NCBI RefSeq assembly: GCF_000485595.1
Contig: NW_014578557.1
Span: 14,757 to 42,132 of the forward strand
Length of the DNA: 27,376 nt
Source: Priapulus caudatus
Lineage: Eukaryota; Priapulida; Priapulimorpha; Priapulimorphida; Priapulidae
Direction of reading: 5' to 3'
In this document: positions 19,170 through 27,376 of the stretch, piece by piece
Layout of the letters: every line of letters starts with the position of its first letter
How positions within the stretch are numbered: the first letter of the stretch is position 1
Position numbers and translations under genes: made by a program
Notes under the pieces: generated by a model
Told to the model about the DNA's origin: nothing
The model's database searches: none
What the model saw: only the letters and a program-made list of their open reading frames with translations

Positions 19170-19365
19170 TATAATTTCCTCCTCACCCCGCTCATCCTCT
19201 ATCACCTCCACTCTTCTCCCTCTCCTAGAGTCCCTCCTCTACCTCCACCCCCTCTCCTTCTCTATCACCCCCCCCACTCTTCTCCTCCACATTCTCACCC
19301 TCCTCCTCCCATCCTTCATCTACTACCTCCTTTCTCTTCCTCTACCTTCTCCCTCATCACACTTA
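19170..19365 (+). repeat. CT-rich low-complexity tract
   Basis: About 195 bases of nearly pure pyrimidine built on CCTCC, CTCTATCACC and similar units. The ORF at 19164-19382 is Pro/Leu/Ser/His-rich low complexity and is not credible as a gene. Confidence 0.85.
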
Positions 19366-19816
19366 ATATTGGCAGTCCTTGACTTCGTAATCGTAACAAT
19401 GTTTAGATGGCCCAAAATATATGTGGCAAAAACAGCATTCAATATCCTAACTTGTTGCAGATTTTGTGTTCCACGAACGTATGTTCGTTTATTTGGAGAC
19501 AAACTTTACTGTTAATCCCCAGATGCACAAGCGATTTCTGAGTAAGTTTTCCGGATAGTATGTTGCAATAAAGAATTTTGTAATTAGTCAGATATATGTA
19601 ATAGAAATGCAGAACATGAAGTTTAGCTTATTTGTATATTTATATTTTTTGTCTTTGATTTGAAAAGTTGATGATGCTGTTGGTGATTAGTCTTATATAA
19701 GAGTGGGAAATCTGATTTAATCTTATTTATTAATTAAGATACAAAATTACTTGAACTCGGTTACTTTCAAAGGTGTGTAGCTAGCAACTAGTTCATTGTT
19801 GAATACATTTTTGCAG
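19366..19816. other. AT-rich presumed intron or 5' flank
   Basis: No upstream exon with matching phase is obvious. It ends in the acceptor ATTTTTGCAG at 19807-19816. Confidence 0.4.
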
Positions 19817-19906
19817 CTAAAGCAGAGTCATTGAGGGCACTGCATGAGTTGGGGTTTATTCCTGAGCAGGATCCCATGTCAGCAGCCAGTTCAGTGGCAA
19901 GTGCAC
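19817..19906 (+). CDS. Exon A of SANT-domain gene
   Basis: A 90-bp exon between acceptor ATTTTTGCAG and donor GTAAGT, phase 1-1. It encodes KAESLRALHELGFIPEQDP and then a Ser/Ala-rich end. It begins inside a codon, so at least one earlier coding exon with the start codon is missing. Exons A, B and C share a continuous reading frame when spliced, which is strong evidence for a real gene or a recently dead one. Its role is probably as linker or leader to the DNA-binding domain in exon C. Function unknown. Confidence 0.7.
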
Positions 19907-20184
19907 GTAAGTAAACTGTCTTCTGCTAAGCTTATATTAAGCAACGAACGTGGGTGAGCGATATATTACTCGACTGGCTAAATTGTATTAGTTGTGATAC
20001 AAGGTGGCATATATATATATAGTATTGTTCAACACTGTAGCTGAGCCTGCTACCTGCAAAAATAGTCGTGTCTTTGCATCTTACTATCAATACCGATTCC
20101 ACCCAAGACCTAGAAAGACTAACGAAATATTAGTGTTCAGTTAACAAATATTTTTATGCAGAATTACTATCTTTGTGTGAATAG

Positions 20185-20262
20185 ATGATGAGACTCCAAG
20201 CCAGGATGATCCTCACCCCAGTGACACGATGGAAACTGAGAGTGTGGTGTTAAATCTGTCAG
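20185..20262 (+). CDS. Exon B of SANT-domain gene
   Basis: A 78-bp exon, acceptor TGTGTGAATAG, donor GTCAGT, phase 1-1. It encodes an acidic, Ser/Pro/Asp-rich linker (DETPSQDDPHPSDTMETES). The codon split with exon A gives His and with exon C gives Gly. It lies next to an AC-repeat in the following intron. Confidence 0.7.
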
Positions 20263-20343
20263 GTCAGTACACACACGCTCACATACATGTACACACTCAC
20301 ACACATACACACACACACTCACTCACTCACTCACATGCACACA
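20262..20343. repeat. AC-rich microsatellite in intron
   Basis: Imperfect ACAC/CTCA units directly after the exon B donor. Confidence 0.85.
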
Positions 20344-20643
20344 GTCCCTCTACTTTTCAGGTCTGACATCTGGTAACGTGTGGTATGTTTTAGTTGCTGA
20401 AGAATTGCAGGATTTTTTTAAACAGAACATTTAATCTGGTAATCTGGAAGTGTCCAACACACTATATGAAGATAAATTTTGCAGCATACATTCTCACAAA
20501 ATTTCAGTATTCTTGAAGCATAATGGGAATTCCTGGGATGGTGTTCAGCCATCCACACTGGCCATGGGACATCCTGAGTTACTGATGTTTAAAAAATGTT
20601 CAGTTATTATAGATTTAAATACTATTTTGTTTTTGTTTTTTAG

Positions 20644-20833
20644 GTAAAGTCCATTGGACATATGAGGCGACGATGCTGCTCATGGACATGAGAAAGGAGA
20701 TAGACCACCTTTTTACGTCTAACACCAGAACGAACAAGCAAAACTGAGGGAAGGTGGCAGAGGAACTCGGGAAGCAGGGCCACATATACACCAGGGACGA
20801 CTGCTACAACAAGTTCCGAGCAATGAAGTCAAA
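20644..20833 (+). pseudogene. Exon C: Myb/SANT-like DNA-binding domain, Trp-to-stop
   Basis: A 190-bp exon, acceptor TTTTTTAG, donor GTGAGT, entering in phase 1 and leaving in phase 2. It encodes KVHWTYEATMLLMDMRKEID, then a linker, KVAEELGKQGHIYTRDDC, and YNKFRAMKSK. This has the layout of a trihelix/Myb-SANT-like domain: a first-helix Trp, LL in helix 1, A.EL before a G..T turn, and C..KFR..K in the recognition helix. At the expected second Trp the codon is TGA (20745-20747), one G-to-A change from TGG. Everything else is intact and in frame. It may be a true null allele, a sequencing error or RNA-edited. Fusion to the transposon ORF is considered under that feature. Confidence 0.7.
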
Positions 20834-20891
20834 GTGAGTAAAATTTACAAATTAATGGCGGTATATCAAAAACAAGATTTTAATAAGTTTT

Positions 20892-21385
20892 GGGTCATTC
20901 CGTGTCAAATCACCCAAAAAAAAATTGAAATTAACACCTTACCCTCTTGAAATTGGCTGAAATTTGGTGTACAGGGTAATTTGGGCTGAAAAAGCTGAAA
21001 TTTCAAATTTTAGCTCTATTGGACAAACGGTTTTCGCGCTACGCCACGCCCTTTTTTGGCGATTTTGGCCAAAATGGACGCACCCGTCAATTTTCAAATG
21101 GTCGTATCTCTGTAACTACTAGGCCAAATTGGTTGATATTGGTGTCTTTGGAAAGCTAATTGCATAGGCAATCCAAATCTGTTATTATTTGTTATATAGG
21201 AGCAGTATAAAGTTTGATGACCTTTTGACCTTTACTTTGACCTTGAATTTGACCCTGTGGATCACGTAACCTTGAGATGAACTTCATTGAAAATTATACC
21301 TCAACATGTTTTCTACATAATATAAAAAAATTAGAGGTATAATATTTTTTGTTTGCTTTCCAGCTCTTCTCAAAGTTGGCATACT
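20892..21385 (+). repeat. Left terminal inverted repeat
   Basis: Pairs with 25119-25602. It contains a GCTACGCCACGCCC GC-rich block, four TGACC half-sites at about 21218-21255, and long AT stretches. It starts 58 bases after the exon C donor. Confidence 0.9.
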
Positions 21386-22333
21386 TGATGCAAATGTAAC
21401 CATGTATGTACTATTGTATATAGGTCTGCATGTATAATTTGAACTATGGCATGTCAGTTTTCCCATCCGAGTTGCCATGTTCTGAATTTGATGAAATCTT
21501 CCTTTGATACAGCAATGGTGATCAATTTTGTTTGATCTAGATGATGACATACTGCTTACATAAAGTGATCTCATGGTTTCTACAAAACATTAAAACAAAA
21601 AGGCATATGATAATATATATATTTGTTTGCGTTCCAGCTCAATATATAAATCAATAAAAACCAATCATAAAAATTGTCTAAATTTGTGTTTCTTCCATGC
21701 GTGTTTTGGGTGTCCTCATGATTGACTAGAGCTGAGACAACAATAGACATAGAACAATGCAGAACAATGTAAAATTATGCATTATGACCTTGTCAGATTC
21801 CTGACATACCTGACATACCATGCATCATTCTAGCACTGATCACCATACTGTTAGCACCAGTTCTACATAGTAGGTTCAGCTTTAGTCCATTTGTATCATC
21901 ATCAAGGAATTTAAAATGTAAGTACAATACCAAAGCTATTTTAAAAATGATTGATATAAGGTGATTTAGTATGCACCAGGTTTTTATCTTGATTTTTTGG
22001 CGAGATGAGGGTAGCATGTTGTGAATGGTTTGCTGTTAAGGCAGACAGGGCACGGGCACGAGTAAAACATATTCCAGGCCAAAACTGCCTATAGTATGGC
22101 ATAACTAGTTAAGGGTTTTTAAGTGTGAAATTAGGTTTTCTATCTAGTAGTTTTATGCTTTAATTTTACTTTAAAATTGTACTAAAATGTATTTTACATC
22201 ATGGAGACAGATGGCGTGGGGAGGGTATTAATTGGTAACAAACATCTCCCGTATATTAGTCGAGTGCTTTTTTATATCAGCCAAATCAAACAATTAGGTA
22301 AGATCTTAATGTCACACATTTCTTAATATACAG

Positions 22334-24908
22334 GGAGAACTGTAGCTTTCATTCCGACAGTAACGTCTGTCATCAGTTACATCACACGAGGAAACCGGCA
22401 ATACGCAAAGTTAAGAAGCAGGATGATTTTAAGTTGTTGATGTTGCGTACCAGGCTTAAAAGATCAATGATCAAGACCATTTGCGCACATCACGAACAAG
22501 AGCTGCTGATAAAGTTCTCAGCCATGAAGAAAAAATGCTGCGATCCATTCAAGTCTCATCCAAAACCACGCACTAAATCGCTTTCTACTATGAGCTTGGA
22601 TACTTTTGAAACACTGGTCAATCCTCCCGAGCCTGTTGTACCTGGTGTTAAGTTATGTTGTGCCTGTCTCATAAAACTTAGAAAATGTGACTGTCCCCCT
22701 GAAACTGTCACATGTACTGACATGAGTGACATGGAAGTAGGCGAAATGGATGATGGTGATACAGAGTGCATAAGCTCTCCTGAAAAGGAAACTTCTTTCG
22801 TGGATGTTAATAATGCATTGGCCAACCTAGAGGTATCGCCAGTAAAAAAAGGACAATTAGCACTATCTAGTAGGAAAGCTAAAGGAAAGCAAAAGTTAGA
22901 ATCTGCAACAAAGAAACTGAAAAGAAAGCTTGAAGTAACATTAGATGTGCCCCTAGAAAGCTCAGAATCCGACGATGAAACAGACTTTATGGATTTAAAA
23001 TTATATCGTTCAATGCAGCAGGAATTGCAGCAGAAATTCAATAATTTGAATTCTTATGCTGAACGTGTTCAGATCCTAACTTTGTCCCCTTTCACGATAG
23101 AAAAGACAATGCATGCATTTGGTGCTTCAAATTATTTGGTCAAGAAAAGTCGTGCTGTAAAAAAAGAGAAAGGAATACTTGGACATAGTGACAGAAATAA
23201 GGGAAAACCCTTGTCTCCAGAATTAAAAACAGAAATTGTTGCATTCTATGAAATGGATGAAAATAGCCGTATGTGTCCGGGGATGAAAGAAACTGTGACG
23301 GTTCGAGACAGAAATGGTGATTCCGTTAAGCATCAAAAACGTCTAGTGCTATCAAATTTGAAGGAATTACACGCTGCATGGAATGACTCGCATCCTGATA
23401 AGAAAGTTGGTTTCAGTACATTTGCTTCCCTGCGACCAAAGTGGTGTGTTTTGGCTGGAGCTTCTGGAACACATTCTGTTTGTGTATGCAAGTACCACCA
23501 AAACCCTAAATTGATGGTGGAAGCTTGTTTAAAGTGCAACCTCCATGAGCTCATTAGATACTGTGTGTGTTCAGATGAACGTGAATCATGCATGATGGGC
23601 CAATGCAAAGAGTGCCCAAGGCGTCAGGGACTCGTTGAATACCTCAGCCAGTGCGATGATCTTAAAGATATTGAAGAGATCACATACAAGCAGTGGGTTA
23701 GTACAGATCGAACAAAATTAATCACAATAGTTGAATCAAAGGAAGATTTCATTGAGAACTTAGCAACGCAGGTGGACAAATTAACACGCCATAGTTTCAC
23801 AGCAACAGCCCAAAGATCATACATGAAAACACTTAAAGCCTCCATGACTCCTTTGGAAGATCTCATAGTGCAGGGTGACTTTGCTGAAAACTTTGCTTAC
23901 GTTGTTCAAGATGAAATCCAGAGTTTTCATTGGGAAAATAAGCAAGCGACCCTGCATCCATTCGTAGCCTACCGCCGGAACGGAGATGGAATCCTAGAAC
24001 ATCGCAACATTTGCGTTGTTAGTGATTGCAAAGATCACTCTACAGTGACAGTCTATGCTTTCTTGAAAGTGGTCATTCAACACTTAAAGAATGAGTTTCC
24101 ATCCGTCCAAAAAATCCACTACTTCACTGATGGTTGTGCTGGGCAGTACAAAAACAAGAACAACTTTATAAACCTCTGTCACCACAAGGAGGATTTCGGA
24201 TTGGCTGCGGAATGGAACTTCTTTGCAACATCACATGGCAAGAGTGCCTGTGACGGTATAGGAGGGACTGTCAAGCGACTAGTCACCAAGGCTAGCCTGC
24301 AGCGTCCATATAATGACCAGATTCTGACAGCAGACGGAATTATGGATTTCTGCGTGGAGAATATCCCTGGTATCACGTTTTTCAATGTGACACCAGAGGA
24401 TGTAACTCAATCAGCTTCAGAGTTAAAGGACAGGTTTGACATGGTGAAAACTATTAAAGGGACACTGCAATACCACAGATTCGCTCCAGTCTCCAACTCT
24501 ACACTACATGTGTACAAGTTGAGTAACCAAGCTGGCCCTGCGGATTTAGTACATGTTTCAGACAGTAATGATGCAGAACTAGAACCAGAACCATCTGTGG
24601 AATCAGAAATAAAGGAACAAAACTTTGTCTGCTGTCTTTATGACGGCTTTCCGTGGATTGGCATGGTGGACGAAATTTCGGAGGAGTTTGGTGACTACCA
24701 AATTAATTTCATGCACCCTCATGGACCAACCAAGCAATTCAAATGGCCATTGGAAACAGATCAATGCTGGGTTACAGAAGATAATATTCTGTGTACAATC
24801 AACACCCCATCTCTTACATCGTCCTCTTCCAGAAAGTACTTCATCTCAGACAACGATGCTGCGAGGATTTCAATTGTGCATCCGGACTGGATCATTGATG
24901 ATCAATGA
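22334..24908 (+). CDS. DDE-like transposase-derived protein, intact ORF
   Basis: Open frame to TGA at 24906-24908; first ATG at 22440 (822 aa). The frame is also open 33 codons back to an acceptor TTAATATACAG ending at 22333. Residues below count from the TTG at 22434. Cys pairs lie at 35-36 and 75-87, followed by an acidic, Lys-rich linker (about 95-190). A Cys/His cluster at 347-394 (HSVCVCKYH, CLKC, CVC, CMMGQCKEC) looks zinc-binding. An RNase H-like core follows: GDFAENF (D482, E485), VVSDC (D531), YFTDGCAGQYKN (D566) and HGKSACDGIGG (D607); likely catalytic acids are among D482, D566 and D607. A C-terminal module at 730-785 (LYDGFPWIGMVDE..FMHPHGP) looks Tudor/SH3-like. I recognise a large uncharacterised metazoan family; transposase function is inferred from TIRs and acids. 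Confidence 0.85.
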
Positions 24909-25118
24909 ATTATTTATAACTGAGAACATGGTGATATAATGATTTTCCATTAGACTGAATAGTCATTTAGAATGTTATTGCCACCTGTCATTCTCAATCA
25001 GGTTATATGTACAGCAAAGCCAATGTTTGGGTTTAACTTGATATCTTAAATAGATTGGTATGGTATACATATGTGCCTATATGTACAACATTGCATAGGA
25101 ATAGGCGTTATTGCACGT

Positions 25119-25602
25119 AGTATGCCAACTTTGAGCAGAGCTGGAAAGCAAACAAAAAATATTATACCTCTAATTTTTTTATATTATGTAGAAAACATGT
25201 TGAGGTATAATTTTCATTGAAGTTCATCTCAAGGTTACGTGATCCACAAGGTCAAATTCAAGGTCAAAGTAAAGGTCAAAAGGTCATTCAACTTTATACT
25301 GCTCCTATATAACAAATAATAACAGATTTGGATTGCCTATGCAATTAGCTTTCCAAAGACACCAATATCAACCAATTTGGCCTAGTAGTTACAGAGATAC
25401 GACCATTTAAAAATTGACGGGTGCGTCCATTTTGGCCAAAATCGCCAAAAAAGGGCGTGGCGTAGCGCGAAAACCGTTTGTCCAATGGAGCTAAAAATTT
25501 AAATTTCAGCTTTTTCAGCCCAAATTACCCCATAAACCAAATTTCAGCCAATTTGAAGAGGGTAAGGTGTAACCCATTGGGTGATCTGACACGGAATGAC
25601 CC
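25119..25602 (-). repeat. Right terminal inverted repeat
   Basis: Reverse complement of 20892-21385. Half-sites lie at 25249-25254, 25261-25266, 25273-25278 and 25281-25286. It ends GGAATGACCC at 25602. Confidence 0.9.
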
Positions 25603-26110
25603 TTATACATGTATGTATATTCTGCCCTTTATTTTCCAACAACTCGCAGAAGAGTTAACCAGCTAGTGTTCATCTAGTATATGACGTTAAAGGCTATAAG
25701 TACAAAAAAGCGAATTACTACAATGTTTAGACAGACTATAAGCCTAAAACATGCATGACTAACTAGACATGACTTGATACAATGACCAATTGACATTGTT
25801 AATATAAATTATGTGACTATAAAAGATTAGGCACTGTCTTCATAGTACATATCTCCAACTGTAATTTAATTTAACGTTGGACTAAACGACAACATGGCCT
25901 TGTCAAGTAATAGTCTGTATGTGAGCCATTGTAAGGCTGTAATGTATGACTAACAGAGTTACTTCCCTTGACTCGTATGGTCAAGTACTGAGTTGATTTA
26001 CTACACACATACATGGCTATTTCGTGATTCTAGAACACAAATCATTTATGCTATTAAAAGTGTATTGAAAATAAATATTTTCAATATTTTTTTATCAAGT
26101 ACAAGACGAT
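25603..26110. other. AT-rich flank of the transposon with AATAAA
   Basis: No domain-bearing ORF. TTTATTTTCCAACAACTCGCAG at 25628-25649 is a fair splice acceptor; joined in phase to exon C it would add eight codons and a stop, so it could be the host gene's original last exon. AATAAA at 26069 could then be its polyadenylation signal. Speculative. Confidence 0.3.
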
Positions 26111-26149
26111 CATTGATGGCAACAGGAAGACCGGCAATGCTAGGCAGAC

Positions 26150-27076
26150 GTGGCAGTATTTCTGGCAACGGAGGCGGCCAGGAGGAGCCAGGCGCCTACG
26201 CTTGATGCCGCAAGGAGACGGAGTCCGGCGCCGACGACGCAAGAGGGGAGACGCAGTTCGGCGCCAGCGACACGAGAGGAGACGAAGGTCACCTCGTCTC
26301 GCGGAGCTGGACGAGACCGCGAGGAACAGGGGCGCGGGAGGAAGGCCGCGAGGGTCATTCCTAGACCCCACCCTGGCGCGGTGAGGGGACGGGCGGGAGC
26401 CCACCCCAGGGAGAATCCGGCCTGACCTGCCATTCTGGTGAGAAGACCGGCTGGACCTCTGTACCGACAGAGGCACTCGCCCACCCTGACGTGGTGCCCG
26501 GTGCCTGGGTACCTGACGGCTGTGCCCAGCGCCGTGCTCTACCGGCTGAGAAGCCACCTGCAGACGGCGCATCACCTCGACCGGGACCATCATTACGAGA
26601 TGCCCGGGTGGATGCAGCAGCAGGGCGCCGACAATCCCAGGTACAGAAAATCAACAAGCGGGTACTTGGAGCTGCAGGAGGAGCCAGGCGAAACCCGAGA
26701 AGTGGTGCCACAAGCTCGCCCCATCACCCGGCCGGCCTGGAGAGACGGGCGACCGTATGCGGCCGTGGTGGCGAACGTCCCGGCCAGGCCTGTGGCTGCC
26801 CCTCGAACATCCCTGAAGCGGGAGGCGCCCATCGCTGCGCCCCGGAAGCATAAACAGCGTGCCTCAGGGCCTGCGGCGCCCGCCGCATCGAGGAGGCGGA
26901 TGTCGCCCGATCGACCAAGAAGGCGAGCGAGAGGGCGACAAGCACCAGAGACCGGTGAGAAGCCGACCGGTGCCCGCGGCGGAAGGACGAGCACCGTCGT
27001 CCGCCCCCCAAGTGGCGCCCACGCCGACTTCGCATGCAAGGCCTGCGTCGACGGAAGTGGAGCCATTTTACAGTAG
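26150..27076 (+). pseudogene. GC-rich Arg/Pro/Ala-rich ORF with C2H2-like motif, one in-frame TGA
   Basis: A single frame runs from about 26150 to TAG at 27074-27076, interrupted only by TGA at 26423-26425. The N-part has a 33-base tandem repeat (about 26200-26290) encoding 11-residue units such as RRRSPAPTTQE. After the TGA comes CPVPGY..SHLQTAHH, with the spacing of a C2H2 finger in which the second Cys appears replaced by Tyr (TAC, 26510-26512). The remainder is basic and Pro/Ala-rich. GC content jumps sharply at about 26,110 and falls again at about 27,080, so this is an inserted block. The family is not recognised; an ORF1 or gag-like protein of a retroelement is possible. No start codon is certain. 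Confidence 0.4.
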
Positions 27077-27179
27077 ATGTATGTCACGTTCCATTTCTGT
27101 AATAATACATTAGGAGAGTATGAATAGCGATGACGGATTTGTAGATAAATATCCAGTATTTATTGTCTGTAAAATATTA

Positions 27180-27282
27180 AATTTTTCCCCATTTTCTTCC
27201 TGAAAGTAGGGGGTGATGAAAGCCACCCCACATCAATAAGTGTGGGGGATATACCCCCATCCCCCCGCTATCTACGCCCCTG
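27180..27282 (-). mobile_element. hAT-like non-autonomous element end
   Basis: Read on the minus strand from 27282 the sequence begins CAGGGGCGTAGATAGC, a typical hAT-type terminus. G-rich then C-rich blocks (GGGGGATATACCCCC at 27243-27257) follow. The other end is not recognised in the window. A small MITE is likely. Confidence 0.4.
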
Positions 27283-27376
27283 TCAGATGAATTCAAATTT
27301 GACTTTTGATATGCATACAAATATTCATAATCTTTGTTAGCAGTACTCTACAGGCGCCGCAGAACGATTTTTGAAG

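Larger units (their letters stand above)
20892..25602 (+). mobile_element. 4.7-kb DNA transposon with TIRs of about 490 bp
   Basis: Terminal inverted repeats at 20892-21385 and 25119-25602 are almost identical over about 490 bases, apart from a divergent patch at 30-50 bases in. Both begin GGGTCATTCCGTGTCA. They bracket one long transposase-like ORF. The flanks (TTTT left, TTAT right) give no clear target-site duplication. Nearly identical TIRs and an intact ORF suggest recent activity. The interval 21390-22330 holds no clear exon and may contain the promoter and 5' UTR; the tail 24909-25118 is short, AT-rich and non-coding. I cannot assign the superfamily from the sequence alone. Confidence 0.85.

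Noticed and set aside
19164-19382. 72-codon Pro/Leu/Ser-rich ORF
   Set aside because: Low-complexity translation of a CT-rich tract.
22556-24385. Minus-strand ORFs of 68-161 codons opposite the transposase
   Set aside because: Shadows of the long, domain-bearing plus-strand ORF.
25628-25677. Possible last exon of the SANT gene after the transposon (acceptor at 25649)
   Set aside because: Only eight codons before a stop, too short to support; kept only as an alternative to the splice at 22333.

Overview
The window reads as intergenic or accessory DNA from a metazoan, probably an invertebrate. Reasons: exons with GT..AG introns in consistent phase, AATAAA polyadenylation hexamers, and animal-type transposons (hAT-Charlie-like, MULE, an LTR element with a tRNA-Ser PBS, a pogo-like end, a LINE-type tail). 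No bacterial gene layout is present. I cannot name the species. The window holds a 786-nt run of N.

Region 1 (1 to about 14,450) is one very large inverted repeat. The left arm (1-7650, continuing off the window start) and the right arm (7786 to about 14,450) are imperfect reverse complements around a spacer of about 135 nt. From the centre outwards on the right arm (+ strand) lie an LTR/LINE-like tail zone, a decayed repetitive-family ORF (8819-9860), the N gap (10997-11782), a rearranged LTR retrotransposon end (12048-12466), a Mutator-like (MULE) transposase pseudogene, a CACTA/EnSpm-like transposase C-terminus and a C2H2 zinc-finger/coiled-coil ORF. The same order appears, more damaged, on the minus strand of the left arm. 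Left-arm bases of about 2510-4430 have no visible partner.

Region 2 (about 14,900-19,400) is a mosaic of non-coding and mobile DNA: an LTR-like unit with CRE, TATA box, GAAC microsatellite and AATAAA (15359-16412), an unidentified ORF, a pogo/Tigger-like end, a dead hAT transposase with an intact 5' terminus (17330-18755), a perfect AT palindrome and a CT-rich tract.

Region 3 (19,800-25,603) is the most gene-like part. Three small exons in consistent phase encode an acidic leader and a Myb/SANT-like DNA-binding domain whose conserved Trp codon is TGA. Fifty-eight bases past the last donor begins a 4.7-kb transposon with terminal inverted repeats of about 490 bp. It carries a long intact ORF (824 aa or more) for a DDE-like, transposase-derived protein. 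An acceptor site at its start joins in frame to the SANT exon.

Region 4 (25,600-27,376) is AT-rich sequence with a polyadenylation signal, then a GC-rich Arg/Pro/Ala ORF with a C2H2-like motif broken by one in-frame TGA, then the terminus of a small hAT-like element.

Overall this is a nest of transposable elements. The intact-looking 4.7-kb TIR transposon and the giant inverted repeat are the two features most worth following.
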